A stretch of DNA of 64,000 nt from Cyclobacteriaceae bacterium (GCA_020436165.1 JAGQYI010000042.1:1-64000), one strand, 5' to 3'; counted from the first letter of the stretch, positions 18,528-28,527 are shown. Numbers and translations: made by a program. The notes: a model not told the origin generated them from the letters alone.

Positions 18528-20045
18528 TCATTTCGTAGTTAAGCGGTCAATCGCAATTTCAATACGTTTCTTTGTTTCGTCCACCCCAAGTACTTCCATT
18601 ATTCCCATTAGATCGGGACCACCACCCTGTCCGGTTAAAGCAAGCCTTAGTGCTGGCATTACTCTTCCCAATCCAGTGCCTAATTCTGTGGTAGCCTTCT
18701 CAAGTATTTGCTTAAAAGCTTCTGCCTTAGGAACACTCAATTCTGTGATCAGCGAAGAAAACAACTTAAGTACCTCTACGGCTTCATCTGTCCATTTCTT
18801 CCTGGCTGTTTTTTCATCGTACGCACTAGGTATAACAAAAAAGAACTGTCCATTGTTCCAGATATCCTGGATAAATGTGCTTCGCTCAACTAAAAGGGTA
18901 ACAATTGACTCTGCTTTCTGAATTGCGCAATCAAATCCAGCTTCTTCTGCTCGTAGCTTAACATCTTTTGCCAGCACATTAACAGGGGTGCTACGCAAGT
19001 AATGTTCGTTTAGCCAATTAGCTTTCTGAATATCAAATTTAGCCCCTGCCTTACTAATGCGCTCCAATTCAAAAATTTGAGTCAACTCTTCCAACGAGAA
19101 TATTTCCTTCTCATTCCCAGGATTCCAGCCCAGCAGCGCCAAAAAATTGACCATGGTTTCCGGTAAATAGCCTTTTTCTTTAAAGCCTTCTGAAAGCTCT
19201 CCCGTAGTTGGGTCCGTCCAATTTAAAGGAAAAATAGGAAAGCCCAGCCTGTCAGCATCTCGTTTGCTCAGTTTACCATTCCCTTCAGGTTTCAATAACA
19301 ATGGCAAGTGGGCAAATTGTGGAGCCTCCCAACCAAATGATTTATACAAAAACACATGTAAAGGAGCTGACGGCAACCATTCTTCGCCACGAATCACATG
19401 AGTGATTTTCATTAAATGATCGTCCACAATATTAGCCAAATGGTAGGTTGGATAACCATCTGATTTCATCAGAATTTTGTCATCCATGGTGTTGGTTTGC
19501 ACACTCACTTTACCACGTACAATATCATTTACTTCAATGGTTTCATCGGCAGGAATCTTTATTCGAATCACATAAGGACTACCACCAGCCATTAATTTAT
19601 CTACCTCAACAGGAGATTGTGTTAACGAGTTCCGCATCTTCATGCGATTAGATGAGCTGTATTGCTGATTGGCAGCTTTTGCTTCCTGAAGTTCCTTTCG
19701 CATTTCTTCCAGCTCTTCAGGCGTATCGAAAGCATAGTAGGCCAACCCTTTATCCAAAAGTTGCTGTGCGTATTGCTTGTATAAATCCAACCGCTCCGAT
19801 TGCCTGTAGGGACCAAATTCACCAGCAGTCTGCGGACTTTCATCAGGAGCAATTCCACACCAATTCAGAGAATCCATAATGTATTGCTCTGCTCCTTCCA
19901 CATACCTGTTCTGATCGGTATCTTCAATACGTAAAATGAAGGTTCCATTGTTCTTTCTCGCAAACAAATAATTGTACAGAGCAGTGCGCACACCACCAAT
20001 ATGAAGCCCTCCCGTTGGACTGGGAGCAAATCGAACTCTAACCAT
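18528..20045 (-). CDS. gltX: Glutamate--tRNA ligase
   Basis: Class I aminoacyl-tRNA synthetase, 505 residues. The ATP-binding signatures are APSPTGGLHIGGVRTALYNY (HIGH-type, near residue 15) and GKLSKRD (KMSKS-type, about residue 260). RIEDTD and WLPSAPLHV fit glutamyl rather than glutaminyl enzymes. No glutaminyl-tRNA synthetase or amidotransferase is in the window, so I cannot tell whether it is discriminating. It lies 11 bp downstream of ridA and just upstream of the 54-residue gene. Confidence 0.96.
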   Translation of the reverse strand: MVRVRFAPSPTGGLHIGGVRTALYNYLFARKNNGTFILRIEDTDQNRYVEGAEQYIMDSLNWCGIAPDESPQTAGEFGPYRQSERLDLYKQYAQQLLDKGLAYYAFDTPEELEEMRKELQEAKAANQQYSSSNRMKMRNSLTQSPVEVDKLMAGGSPYVIRIKIPADETIEVNDIVRGKVSVQTNTMDDKILMKSDGYPTYHLANIVDDHLMKITHVIRGEEWLPSAPLHVFLYKSFGWEAPQFAHLPLLLKPEGNGKLSKRDADRLGFPIFPLNWTDPTTGELSEGFKEKGYLPETMVNFLALLGWNPGNEKEIFSLEELTQIFELERISKAGAKFDIQKANWLNEHYLRSTPVNVLAKDVKLRAEEAGFDCAIQKAESIVTLLVERSTFIQDIWNNGQFFFVIPSAYDEKTARKKWTDEAVEVLKLFSSLITELSVPKAEAFKQILEKATTELGTGLGRVMPALRLALTGQGGGPDLMGIMEVLGVDETKKRIEIAIDRLTTK

Positions 20046-20056
20046 TAATTTATTTA

Positions 20057-20440
20057 TTAACTAAGTGTAGCAATACACGAAATTTCCACATTCACATTTT
20101 TGGGCAATGTACTTACTTCAACTGTTTCGCGTGCAGGAGGGTTATCACCAAAGTAGCTTCCATACGCCTCGTTAATAGCGGCAAAATCACCCATATCGGC
20201 CACAAAGATGCTTGACTTTACCACATGATCAAAGTTTACACCTGCTTCTTCCAAAATGGCTTTCAGGTTTTTCATTACCTGGTGTGTTTCATCTTTAATA
20301 CCGCCAGATATCAACTCACCTGTGGCAGGATTGATGGGAATTTGACCGGAAATGTAAAGCATTCCATTTGAAACAACTGCCTGGCTGTAAGGCCCAATAG
20401 GAGCCGGGGCATTTGGTGTATTTATGATTCTCTTATCCAT
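20057..20440 (-). CDS. ridA: RidA family enamine/imine deaminase
   Basis: Hydrolyses reactive enamines and imines such as 2-aminoacrylate released by PLP enzymes. The start at 20440 gives MDKRIINTPNAPAPIGPYSQAVV, the family N-terminus; a longer frame upstream has no similarity. The 127 residues include SGQIPINPATGEL and the C-terminal ARETVEVSTLPKNVNVEISCIA with the conserved Arg and Glu of the trimer active site. It is divergent from the gene at 20478. Confidence 0.95.
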   Translation of the reverse strand: MDKRIINTPNAPAPIGPYSQAVVSNGMLYISGQIPINPATGELISGGIKDETHQVMKNLKAILEEAGVNFDHVVKSSIFVADMGDFAAINEAYGSYFGDNPPARETVEVSTLPKNVNVEISCIATLS

Positions 20441-20451
20441 TGTGTTTATTG

Positions 20452-20468
20452 TAATTTTGGCAAAATTA
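20452..20468. promoter_or_regulatory. Back-to-back -7 elements in a 17-bp palindrome
   Basis: TAATTTTG, one central base, then CAAAATTA form a perfect palindrome between the divergent genes ridA and the dehydrogenase-like gene at 20478. Each arm matches the TAnnTTTG -7 consensus on its own strand. Upstream -33 matches are weak on both sides, so this is a putative shared divergent promoter or an operator. Confidence 0.45.
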
Positions 20469-20477
20469 GTCAATGCT

Positions 20478-21140
20478 ATGAACATACTTGTGGTAGGCTC
20501 AAAAGAACAGGCAAACCTTATCAAAGAAAAGGTTTCCGGTGAACACAAAGTCCTGTTTGCAGGATTTCTTTCAGAATCTCATCTTGAAAAAGCCCATGTG
20601 GTTTTTGATTTTAACATGGATGCCAGCCCTGATAATCTTGAGCAATATGTGGATTACCCGGGCATGTCTGTTTTTTTAAATGCAGTTAACTTTAGTTTAG
20701 CCGAGCAAGCCATTTATCAAGATGAAGTGCAGTGCAACCTGTTCGGTTTTAATGGGCACCCAACTTTTATTGAGAGGGCGCTTTGGGAAGTATCTATGTA
20801 TCGGCCAGAGGACAGACCCCAACTTGAAAAGGTGATGAAAGAACTGGAGCTGGAATACCAAATAGTAGACGACAGGGTAGGTATGGTGTCCCCAAGAATT
20901 GTAGCCATGATCATAAATGAAGCGTATTATACCGTAATGGAAGGAACCGCCAATCGTAAGGACATAGACCTTGGGATGAAGTTGGGAACCAATTACCCTA
21001 TGGGCCCTTTCGAATGGGCCGACAAATGGGGAATTATTAATGTATATGAAGTACTCGAAGCTCTTTACGAGGATACCAAAGAAGAACGGTATAAAATTTG
21101 TCCTCTTTTAAAGAAAGAATATTTACATTCGATGGCATGA
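20478..21140 (+). CDS. Short, degenerate 3-hydroxyacyl-CoA dehydrogenase-like protein
   Basis: 220 residues from the ATG at 20478 (MNILVVGSKE). The N-terminal part resembles a Rossmann fold in outline but lacks the GxGxxG nucleotide-binding loop (VGSKEQ instead) and is shortened. The C-terminal 100 residues look like the helical 3HCDH domain: VGMVSPRIVAMIINEAYYTVMEGTA, DIDLGMKLGTNYPMGPFEW. NAD binding is doubtful, so catalysis is uncertain. It overlaps the following lipoprotein gene by four bases (ATGA). Confidence 0.8.
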   Translation: MNILVVGSKEQANLIKEKVSGEHKVLFAGFLSESHLEKAHVVFDFNMDASPDNLEQYVDYPGMSVFLNAVNFSLAEQAIYQDEVQCNLFGFNGHPTFIERALWEVSMYRPEDRPQLEKVMKELELEYQIVDDRVGMVSPRIVAMIINEAYYTVMEGTANRKDIDLGMKLGTNYPMGPFEWADKWGIINVYEVLEALYEDTKEERYKICPLLKKEYLHSMA

Positions 21141-21874
21141 AAGCTGTCAACTTCGTTTTTCTAATTCTTCTTTTTTTCAGCTGCTCTCCAATTTATTATG
21201 CACCTAGTGCTCATAATGTGCCTATATTTACTGAAAAGAATCAAGGGAATTTTTCAATTGGAAGTTCAGTCCTTATTTCGAGCGAAGCCTATGATTCTCC
21301 TGCTGCATTAGGCTTAGAAGGACAAACAGCTTATTCTTTCTCAAATCACTTTGCAGCTCAGGCTAACTTTATGCTACTTAGAGGAGAATCGTTTTATAAG
21401 GGACTTATTAATAAAAACAATTATATGGAAGTAGCTATTGGCTATTTTCTTCCAATAGGACAAAACTTTGTCTTTGAGGTATACTCTGGAGTTGGAAATG
21501 GTTTCGTTAAAAACAATATTGGCGATTCAACAGCCTATATCATAAAGACACAGTTTTCAAAACCATACCTTCAACCTTCGATTGGTTTTCATAAAAAGCA
21601 TTTTTTTACCTCTATTGATTTTAGAATTGGTCATTTAAATTATCATAATACAGACCATAACATTCCTATTTCTAATTTAGATGAGTTTTATATTAACGTA
21701 CTTAATGATAAGTATTGGTTAGTTGAGCCATGTTTATCTTTAGGTATGAATTTAAAAAAAGTTCAGCTTAAATGGCAGTGGTACATGTCATACAACATGG
21801 ATAATAAATTTTTGCCACAGTATGACATAGCTGGAGCATTTATGGTTGGCTTTCTACTGAATAGAGAGAAATAA
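21137..21874 (+). CDS. Predicted outer-membrane lipoprotein, first tandem copy
   Basis: The start at 21137 (MKAVNFVFLILLFFSCSPIYYAP) gives a clear lipoprotein signal with lipobox FFSC. The rest of the 245 residues is made of alternating beta-strand-like segments ending in VGFLLN, as in an outer-membrane barrel or barrel-like protein. Family unknown. The next gene (21985) is a diverged copy: the first 30 residues are nearly identical and the remainder about one-third so. Its start overlaps the dehydrogenase-like gene by 4 bp. Confidence 0.82.
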   Translation: MKAVNFVFLILLFFSCSPIYYAPSAHNVPIFTEKNQGNFSIGSSVLISSEAYDSPAALGLEGQTAYSFSNHFAAQANFMLLRGESFYKGLINKNNYMEVAIGYFLPIGQNFVFEVYSGVGNGFVKNNIGDSTAYIIKTQFSKPYLQPSIGFHKKHFFTSIDFRIGHLNYHNTDHNIPISNLDEFYINVLNDKYWLVEPCLSLGMNLKKVQLKWQWYMSYNMDNKFLPQYDIAGAFMVGFLLNREK

Positions 21875-21922
21875 ATAGAGTAATCTCAAATTTGCTGAAA
21901 CTTTGGTCTTAATCTCTTAAGC

Positions 21923-21988
21923 TACAAATAAAGAACATTGTAAAATTTGTTCTTTATTAAAGAAAAAATTTTACATTCGATGGCGTGA
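21923..21988 (+). pseudogene. Duplicated tail of the dehydrogenase-like gene
   Basis: 21942-21988 repeats the last codons of the gene ending at 21140 (original 21093-21140), with a few substitutions and one base lost; weaker similarity reaches back to about 21923. It sits directly in front of the second lipoprotein copy, exactly as the original tail sits before the first. It therefore marks the left end of a tandem duplication. The copy cannot encode the original tail because of the missing base. Confidence 0.8.
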
Positions 21989-22734
21989 AAGCCATCAACT
22001 TCGTTTTTCTAATTCTTCTTTTCTTCAGCTGCTCTCCAATTTATTATGCGCCTAATGCTCATAATGTTCCTATATTTACCGAAAAGAATCAAGGGAATTT
22101 TTCAGGCGGTATTGTAAATTATGGATTCTCAGAACCCACTGGTGATCTTGGTGGTACAGGTTTGGTTGCACAAACTGCATTTTCTTTCTCGAATCATTTT
22201 GCCGTACAAGGTAATTGTATGTTTTCGGCAGGATTGAGCAGTAATGTTAACTATTTTGATGGCGCTTTAGGATATTATAAGCCAATTAATGATGAATTAG
22301 TTTTTGAAATTTATACAGGAGTTGGAGGAGGGTATACATACAGTATTTTCGATTACGACAATATTCTTTTTAAAGATAGTTTAATAACTAGAGTTAACTC
22401 GAACTACTTAAAGTTTTACGCACAGCCATCAATTGGTTTTCATAAGGGCTCCTTTTTTGCTTCATTGGATACTCGAATTGGCGTACTTAGCTTTAACAAT
22501 GTAAGGTATGATACAACCGACTCATTGCAAATCGCAAACATATATCTTGACGCACTTTACAAAAGCCATACATTAATTGAACCAGCTATTTCTTTAGGAA
22601 TTAATGCACCTCATGTTCAGTTTAAATGGCAAATTCATTTTAACTCAGTTATTGGTAAAGAAGTGCTGCCCAGATATACTTTGGGAACATCATTTATTGT
22701 AGGTATTTTGTTAAATAGAAAATTTATGGAATAA
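21985..22734 (+). CDS. Predicted outer-membrane lipoprotein, second tandem copy
   Basis: Paralogue of the gene at 21137, 249 residues. The first 30 residues (lipobox FFSCSPIYYAPNAHNVPIFTE) are almost unchanged, while the barrel-like remainder has diverged. The start is GTG at 21985: in the first copy the same position is ATG, so the start codon mutated after duplication. The C-terminal FIVGILLNRKF is similar to the first copy. Function unknown. Confidence 0.82.
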   Translation: MKAINFVFLILLFFSCSPIYYAPNAHNVPIFTEKNQGNFSGGIVNYGFSEPTGDLGGTGLVAQTAFSFSNHFAVQGNCMFSAGLSSNVNYFDGALGYYKPINDELVFEIYTGVGGGYTYSIFDYDNILFKDSLITRVNSNYLKFYAQPSIGFHKGSFFASLDTRIGVLSFNNVRYDTTDSLQIANIYLDALYKSHTLIEPAISLGINAPHVQFKWQIHFNSVIGKEVLPRYTLGTSFIVGILLNRKFME

Positions 22735-22745
22735 CCATAATTTCA

Positions 22746-23729
22746 CTAATTAGGAACAAACACCTCCAATAGTTTAGACGCTTCCTCAGGCTTAATCGCC
22801 ACTTCATTCAGTTTATTGGGTATGAGTATAGTATCTCCCAGTTTGTAGTGCATCTTACCTTTTTCATATTCAATTACCCCCTCGCCTTTCAGGCACATAA
22901 GCACTACAAACGAGTCAATAGTGGTATAGTTGCGTTCAATTGGCTTCGATCCCTCAAGTTTATTCGTAGTAAAATAGTTGCATGATACCAATTCTGTAGT
23001 GGCGGCTGTTTTATCGTACAAGGTTTTATATTCCGTGTAAAACGTAAAATCAATAGCATCCAACGCTTGATCTACATGTAACTCACGCTTATTTCCCTGA
23101 GCATCGGTTCTATCAAAATCGTAGATACGGTAGGTGATATCTGAAGTTTGCTGGATTTCTGCAATTAATAAGCCCTTGCCTATGGTATGCACCCGACCAG
23201 CCGGTAGAAAGAACACATCATCGTTTACAACCTTTTCTTTGTTGAGCAACTCAACCAATCTTCCCCCATTAAAATACTCCAGGTACTCTTCTCTATTGGT
23301 CGGTTTGTTAAAGCCGGAAATTAATGTTGCTCCAGGCTCTGCGTCAACCACATACCACATTTCGGTTTTACCAAATGAGTTATGCCTTGCTTTGGCCATT
23401 ACATCATTTGGGTGTACCTGTATGGATAAATCCTCATTGGCATCTATGAACTTAATTAGCAAAGGGAACTCACTCCCGAATTTGGAATACACTTTCTCAC
23501 CTAATAAATCACCTTTAAAAATATCAATGAGTTCGGTTAAAGACCTGTCCTTTAACTCACCTTCAGCTACTACTGATATATCTCCTTTTACCCCTGACAA
23601 TTCCCATGACTCACCACATTCTTTACTATCGGTAGGTTTATCTAAAACTTTACTTAGTTTCTCTCCTCCCCAAATTTTATCCTTTAAAATTGGATTGAAT
23701 TTGAAGGGATATAGTTTAGAATTACTCAT
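22746..23729 (-). CDS. manA: Mannose-6-phosphate isomerase, class I
   Basis: Zinc-dependent cupin enzyme that interconverts mannose 6-phosphate and fructose 6-phosphate. The 327 residues match the short bacterial class I form: [10 protein letters not shown] near the N-terminus, the metal-binding LSIQVHPND, the [15 protein letters not shown] strand, and [22 protein letters not shown]. It overlaps the end of pgi by 8 bp, so both hexose-phosphate isomerases are probably made from one transcript, feeding from fructose 6-phosphate towards mannose. Confidence 0.95.
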   Translation of the reverse strand: MSNSKLYPFKFNPILKDKIWGGEKLSKVLDKPTDSKECGESWELSGVKGDISVVAEGELKDRSLTELIDIFKGDLLGEKVYSKFGSEFPLLIKFIDANEDLSIQVHPNDVMAKARHNSFGKTEMWYVVDAEPGATLISGFNKPTNREEYLEYFNGGRLVELLNKEKVVNDDVFFLPAGRVHTIGKGLLIAEIQQTSDITYRIYDFDRTDAQGNKRELHVDQALDAIDFTFYTEYKTLYDKTAATTELVSCNYFTTNKLEGSKPIERNYTTIDSFVVLMCLKGEGVIEYEKGKMHYKLGDTILIPNKLNEVAIKPEEASKLLEVFVPN

Positions 23730-25374
23730 TTCTAAATTCTTTGAATTTATTGATCAGGCCATTGGTGGAAGCATCATGGGAATTAACACTTTCATTTCCC
23801 TCCAACTCAGGCAGAATGTTGCCTGCCAATTGTTTACCTAGTTCCACCCCCCATTGATCAAAGCTATTTATATTCCATATAACTCCCTGAACAAATATCT
23901 TGTGTTCGTACATGGCTATTAAAGACCCAAGCGAATAAGGTGTTATTTCCTTCACAAGAATGGAGTTGGTGGGTCTGTTACCCTCAAATATCTTATAGGG
24001 AAATAATTTATTGATTTCCTCTTCTGACAGACCCTTTTCTCTTAACTCTTTAAGTACCGTTTCACCGGATTTCCCATTCATAAGCGCTTCTGTTTGCGCA
24101 AAAAAGTTGGCCATGAGTTTTTTATGGTGATCACCAATAGCATTATGGCTGATTGCAGGTGCAATAAAATCGCAAGGTATAATTTTGGTGCCCTGGTGTA
24201 TTAGTTGATAAAACGCATGCTGCCCATTGGTACCTGGCTCACCCCAAATTATAGGTCCTGTTTGGTAACTAACCGGCTTACCGTTGTTATCAACATATTT
24301 TCCATTGCTTTCCATATTTCCTTGTTGAAAATAGGCTGCAAAGCGGTGCATGTATTGGTCGTACGGCAAAATTGCTTCCGATTCAAATCCCCAAAAATTG
24401 TTGTACCAAATACCTATCAAGGCCAGAATTACGGGAATATTATCCTCAAACGAAGTGCTTCTGAAATGTTGATCCATGGCACGTGCCCCCTCCAACAACT
24501 TCTCGAAGTTGCCAAAACCAATTGTCAACGCAATAGAAAGTCCGATAGCCGACCATAATGAATAGCGACCTCCAACCCAGTCCCAAAACTCGAACATATT
24601 ATCGGTATCGATCCCAAAATCTTCAACGGCAGATTTATTGGTAGAAAGCGCCACAAAATGACTTGCGATGGCTTTTTCATTTTTATAAAAATCCAATAGC
24701 CACTCTCTAGCCGTGTGGGCGTTGGTCATGGTTTCCTGGGTAGTGAAGGTCTTGGACGCAATTAAGAATAACGTTGTTTCCGGGTCGGTTTTCTTAAGTG
24801 TTTCTGCAATATGTGTACCATCTACATTAGAAACAAAGTAGGTTTCAACACCTTCTACCCAATACGGTTTTAGTGCCTCGGTAACCATTACTGGGCCGAG
24901 GTCTGAGCCTCCAATTCCTATGTTGACAATTTGCTTTATTCGCTTACCGGAAAATCCTTTCCATTCACCGGAGTGAACTCTGTCTGAAAAAGATTTCATT
25001 TTATCCAGCACGCTATTTATTTCCGGCATTACATCATTTCCATCAACATATACCGGAGTATTTTTTCTGTTGCGCAAGGCTATATGCAGAACCGCTCTTT
25101 TCTCAGTATGGTTAATCTTTTCACCATTGAACATAGCTTCAATTGCTGCTTTGAGCTCACATTCATGCGCAAGCTCTATAAGCAATGGCAATGTTGCATC
25201 CGACAATCGATTTTTTGAATAATCTATAAACAGGTCCCCAAATTTTTTTGAGAACTTCTTAAACCTCTCTGGGTCTGCTGCAAAAAAAGTTGAGATGTGC
25301 TCATTTTCAATGTCAATAAACTCAGTTGAAAGAGCTCTCCATGCTTCCGTTTGCGTTGGATTTTGATATTTCAT
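23722..25374 (-). CDS. pgi: Glucose-6-phosphate isomerase
   Basis: Glycolytic isomerase of 550 residues, E. coli-like long form. Signatures are [15 protein letters not shown] (substrate phosphate loop), [36 protein letters not shown], and the C-terminal [13 protein letters not shown]. The catalytic Glu and His fall in [18 protein letters not shown]. It is the first gene of pgi-manA. A gap of 73 bp separates it from the divergent yraN. Confidence 0.97.
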   Translation of the reverse strand: MKYQNPTQTEAWRALSTEFIDIENEHISTFFAADPERFKKFSKKFGDLFIDYSKNRLSDATLPLLIELAHECELKAAIEAMFNGEKINHTEKRAVLHIALRNRKNTPVYVDGNDVMPEINSVLDKMKSFSDRVHSGEWKGFSGKRIKQIVNIGIGGSDLGPVMVTEALKPYWVEGVETYFVSNVDGTHIAETLKKTDPETTLFLIASKTFTTQETMTNAHTAREWLLDFYKNEKAIASHFVALSTNKSAVEDFGIDTDNMFEFWDWVGGRYSLWSAIGLSIALTIGFGNFEKLLEGARAMDQHFRSTSFEDNIPVILALIGIWYNNFWGFESEAILPYDQYMHRFAAYFQQGNMESNGKYVDNNGKPVSYQTGPIIWGEPGTNGQHAFYQLIHQGTKIIPCDFIAPAISHNAIGDHHKKLMANFFAQTEALMNGKSGETVLKELREKGLSEEEINKLFPYKIFEGNRPTNSILVKEITPYSLGSLIAMYEHKIFVQGVIWNINSFDQWGVELGKQLAGNILPELEGNESVNSHDASTNGLINKFKEFRNE

Positions 25375-25447
25375 ACCGCAAAAAAAGTTGATACATTGGT
25401 GAATATGAAAGAAGTATCCACTAATTTGTACTGCAATCGATTTCTAA

Positions 25448-25801
25448 ATGACATTACAACAGGAAAGAGGACGAAAAGGGGAGGACTTAGCAATTACTTA
25501 TCTTCAAAACATTGGCTATCGAATCGAAGAAAGAAACTTTAGATCTGGAAGATCTGAGATTGATATAATTGCAACATTTGAAAACACCCTGGTTTTTCTG
25601 GAAGTTAAGGCAAGAACTTCAATAAAGTTTGGAAATCCTGAAAGCTTTGTAGATGAAGCTAAAGCCGCCAAAGTAATTGAAGGTGCTGAAAGCTATATTG
25701 CCCACATAAATTGGAATGGCCCTATTCGATTTGACATTATATCTATTATATACAATTCAAAAGAGCCTGAAATAAGACATTTTAAGGATGCCTTTTATTG
25801 A
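25448..25801 (+). CDS. YraN family protein (UPF0102)
   Basis: 117-residue protein with the nuclease-like fold typical of the YraN/UPF0102 family: GRKGEDLAITYLQNIGYRIEERNFR, then GRSEIDIIATFENTLVFLEVKART with the E-x-D and E-V-K residues of an endonuclease-like active site. The cellular role of the family is not settled; links to DNA processing have been proposed. Its stop overlaps the stop of the convergent gene at 25795 by 7 bp. Confidence 0.93.
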   Translation: MTLQQERGRKGEDLAITYLQNIGYRIEERNFRSGRSEIDIIATFENTLVFLEVKARTSIKFGNPESFVDEAKAAKVIEGAESYIAHINWNGPIRFDIISIIYNSKEPEIRHFKDAFY

Positions 25802-26625
25802 GGCACCTTTTTATCTTTCACGTAATCGTAGATTTGCTGGCCCTTACTATTCCATTCTCGCAGAATGTAGGGTTTGAATTTATCGTCAAAAGGGTCTGTT
25901 CTGTACTGGATCTCTCTTTGCTTTCTACCGCGCCTGTTTTCGTAAAACCATGACCATTTACCTACTTTATTATCGTATTCGTACTCACCAGAAACTGCTA
26001 TTGTTCCGTTCGGAAAAAAGAAAAAATAATACCCTTCCTTTTTCCCATACTCAACCGGTATGATCTCCTTGATCTTGGTTCTTTCATTATCGTAAAAGCT
26101 CACCAGAGACTCTTTTGGCCAACCTTTGTAATACTTTTCTTTGTCAAGAAGTATATCGTTCTTGTCGTAGCGGGTCCACCTGCCATGTTTGGTTCCTTTA
26201 TAAAAAATACCTTCTTCAACTACCTCATCTCCAACCTTTTTGGTATATGGCCCATGAAGCAAAACCCCGTCTTTAGGATCATAATTTCTTGTTTTTCGAA
26301 TCTGCTTGCGTTCGAAGTCGTAGTAATAAATGTCCCTTACGTATGGGTCTGGAGTAACAGGAGTTTTAAGATAATTGAAAAGCTCCAGGGTTGTGTTTAA
26401 GCCTGTGCCTTTTCTCGCGAATCCCTTTTTTGTTTTCAATCCATAGTAAACATTCTTTTTAGGTTTTTTCTCCTTCTTTTCATGCTTCTCCTCCTCTTTT
26501 TCACCTAAGTCTATTGTTACCGGGGTAGAAATAGTGAACATTTCATCTTTCTTATCATCTTGCCCTTTGTCCTGAGCATATGAAAAAAAAGGCACCAGAA
26601 GACACAAAACCAACAGCAAACGCAT
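25795..26625 (-). CDS. Secreted protein with MORN-like repeats
   Basis: 276 residues from the ATG at 26625 (MRLLLVLCLLVPFFSYAQ, a signal peptide). A Lys/Glu/Asp-rich segment follows, then repeated units of the toxin-antitoxin/MORN variant type: GVLLHGPYTKKVGDEVVEEGIFYKGTKHGRWTRYDKN, YYKGWPKESL, KEGYYFFFFPNGTIAVSGEYEYDNKVGKWSWFYENGR-like. Such repeats are common in secreted Bacteroidota proteins and their function is unknown. It is 66 bp downstream of glmS on the same strand. Confidence 0.8.
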   Translation of the reverse strand: MRLLLVLCLLVPFFSYAQDKGQDDKKDEMFTISTPVTIDLGEKEEEKHEKKEKKPKKNVYYGLKTKKGFARKGTGLNTTLELFNYLKTPVTPDPYVRDIYYYDFERKQIRKTRNYDPKDGVLLHGPYTKKVGDEVVEEGIFYKGTKHGRWTRYDKNDILLDKEKYYKGWPKESLVSFYDNERTKIKEIIPVEYGKKEGYYFFFFPNGTIAVSGEYEYDNKVGKWSWFYENRRGRKQREIQYRTDPFDDKFKPYILREWNSKGQQIYDYVKDKKVPQ

Positions 26626-26691
26626 CGTTAATGGAAACGAATGATCAAATGGATTATTATTTATACGTGCAGGTTGTGGCATTCCTGTTTT

Positions 26692-28527
26692 TTACTCCAC
26701 CGTAACAGATTTAGCCAGATTTCTTGGCTGATCTACATTGCAGCCTCGCATAATAGCTATATGATAAGCAAGTAATTGCAGCGGAATAACAGAAATAAGA
26801 GGCATTAACGGCTCAAGCGTATCCGGCACTTCAATAGTGTAATCCGCAATCTTGCTCACCTCCTCATCTCCTTCCGTAACAATAGCAATTACCTTACCCT
26901 TTCTGGCTTTAACTTCCTGAATATTGCTGACAATCTTTTCATAGCCGCTGTCCTTGGTAGCAATAAAAACAACAGGCATATCTTCATCAATTAAGGCGAT
27001 GGGGCCATGTTTCATTTCAGCTGCAGGGTAACCTTCTGCATGAATATAGGATATCTCCTTAAGCTTGAGAGCCCCCTCTAAAGCAACCGGGAAATTGTAA
27101 CCTCTACCCAGGTAAAGAAAATTTCTTGAATCCTTAAACTTTTCTGCAATAGAAATTATTTGCTCATTGAGCTGAAGAGCCTTTTCAACCTTTTGAGGAA
27201 TCCTCTCCATTTCAAAAAGCATGTTCCTATATGTGCTCTCACCAATTGTTCCTCTTCTATAGGCAACCTTTAAGGCAATCATAAACATTACCGTAAGTTG
27301 GGCGGTAAAGGCCTTTGTACTCGCTACGCCAATTTCAGGCCCAGCATGCGTATAGGCACCTTCATGTGTTGAGCGAGCAATGGAAGAACCAACTACATTA
27401 CACACTCCGAAAATTACTGCCCCCTTTGATTTTGCAAGCTCAATTGCAGCCAATGTATCCGCTGTTTCTCCTGATTGCGAGATCGCAAAAACTATATCTC
27501 CCTCATTGATTATTGGGTTACGATATCTAAACTCAGATGCATATTCAACCTCCACGGGAATTCTACAGAACTCTTCTATAAAATATTCAGACACCAAGCC
27601 TGCATGCCATGAGGTTCCGCACGCATTGATAACAATCTTATCTGTATTTATTAACTTATTTGCATATTCTCTAATGCCTCCCATAACAAGTCTTCCTTCC
27701 TCGGCATTAAGCCTCCCTCTCATACAGTCTTTAATAGACTTGGGCTGTTCGTAGATTTCCTTCAGCATAAAATGCTCAAAGCCACCCTTTTCAATGGCCT
27801 CCAGTTCCATTTCAATTGTCTGGATATAGGGTGTTTTCTGAACATTTTTTACATCTCTGAGAGATAATTCTCCATCTTCAATAACAGCCACCTCGTAATC
27901 ATTGAGGTAAACCACTTCATTGGTGTATTCAATTATTGGTGTGGCATCAGACGCAAAAAAGAATTCGCCATCGCCAATTCCAACCACCAAAGGGCTTCCC
28001 TTTCTGGCCGCTACTAAAAGATTTTCATCTTCTTTGGTCATAACAACAATTGCATATGCACCAACAACTGCATTAAGAGCCAATCGAACCGCTTTTGGTA
28101 AGGAGCATTTCCTTTCCTCCTTTATGCTTTCAATAAAGTTTACCAATACTTCTGTATCAGTTTCGCTTTTGAAAGAGTATCCTTTATTTTCAAGGTCCTG
28201 CTTAATACTTGCGTAGTTTTCAATGATACCGTTATGTATTATTGAAAGATTCCCTGAGTGCGAGATGTGAGGGTGAGCATTAATATCATTAGGTTCACCA
28301 TGAGTTGCCCATCTTGTATGACCAATTCCTATGGTACTTTCCAGGCTCTTACCCTCAACGATTGTTTCCAGCTCAGACACTTTGCCTACTTTCTTGTAAA
28401 CATTAAGTCCTCCATTTAAAAGACTTATTCCTGCACTATCATATCCCCTATACTCTAATCTCTTTAATCCCTTTATAATTATGGGTGCAGCCTGACGATG
28501 TCCAATATATGCAACTATTCCACACAT
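26692..28527 (-). CDS. glmS: Glutamine--fructose-6-phosphate aminotransferase
   Basis: Makes glucosamine 6-phosphate for peptidoglycan and lipopolysaccharide. The ATG at 28527 gives MCGIVAYIGHRQA, so Cys1 of the processed enzyme is the glutaminase nucleophile; an upstream TTG would bury it. The N-terminal Ntn domain has HTRWATHGEP. Two SIS sugar-isomerase domains follow, with NACGTSWHAGLVSEYFIEE, AISQSGETADTLAA and LGRGYNFPVALEGALKLKEISY. 611 residues. No glmS ribozyme-like element is seen upstream. Confidence 0.97.
   Translation of the reverse strand: MCGIVAYIGHRQAAPIIIKGLKRLEYRGYDSAGISLLNGGLNVYKKVGKVSELETIVEGKSLESTIGIGHTRWATHGEPNDINAHPHISHSGNLSIIHNGIIENYASIKQDLENKGYSFKSETDTEVLVNFIESIKEERKCSLPKAVRLALNAVVGAYAIVVMTKEDENLLVAARKGSPLVVGIGDGEFFFASDATPIIEYTNEVVYLNDYEVAVIEDGELSLRDVKNVQKTPYIQTIEMELEAIEKGGFEHFMLKEIYEQPKSIKDCMRGRLNAEEGRLVMGGIREYANKLINTDKIVINACGTSWHAGLVSEYFIEEFCRIPVEVEYASEFRYRNPIINEGDIVFAISQSGETADTLAAIELAKSKGAVIFGVCNVVGSSIARSTHEGAYTHAGPEIGVASTKAFTAQLTVMFMIALKVAYRRGTIGESTYRNMLFEMERIPQKVEKALQLNEQIISIAEKFKDSRNFLYLGRGYNFPVALEGALKLKEISYIHAEGYPAAEMKHGPIALIDEDMPVVFIATKDSGYEKIVSNIQEVKARKGKVIAIVTEGDEEVSKIADYTIEVPDTLEPLMPLISVIPLQLLAYHIAIMRGCNVDQPRNLAKSVTVE

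Noticed and set aside
23134-23841. A 235-codon plus-strand frame within manA and pgi
   Set aside because: It lies on the opposite strand of two well-supported genes and has no family similarity.
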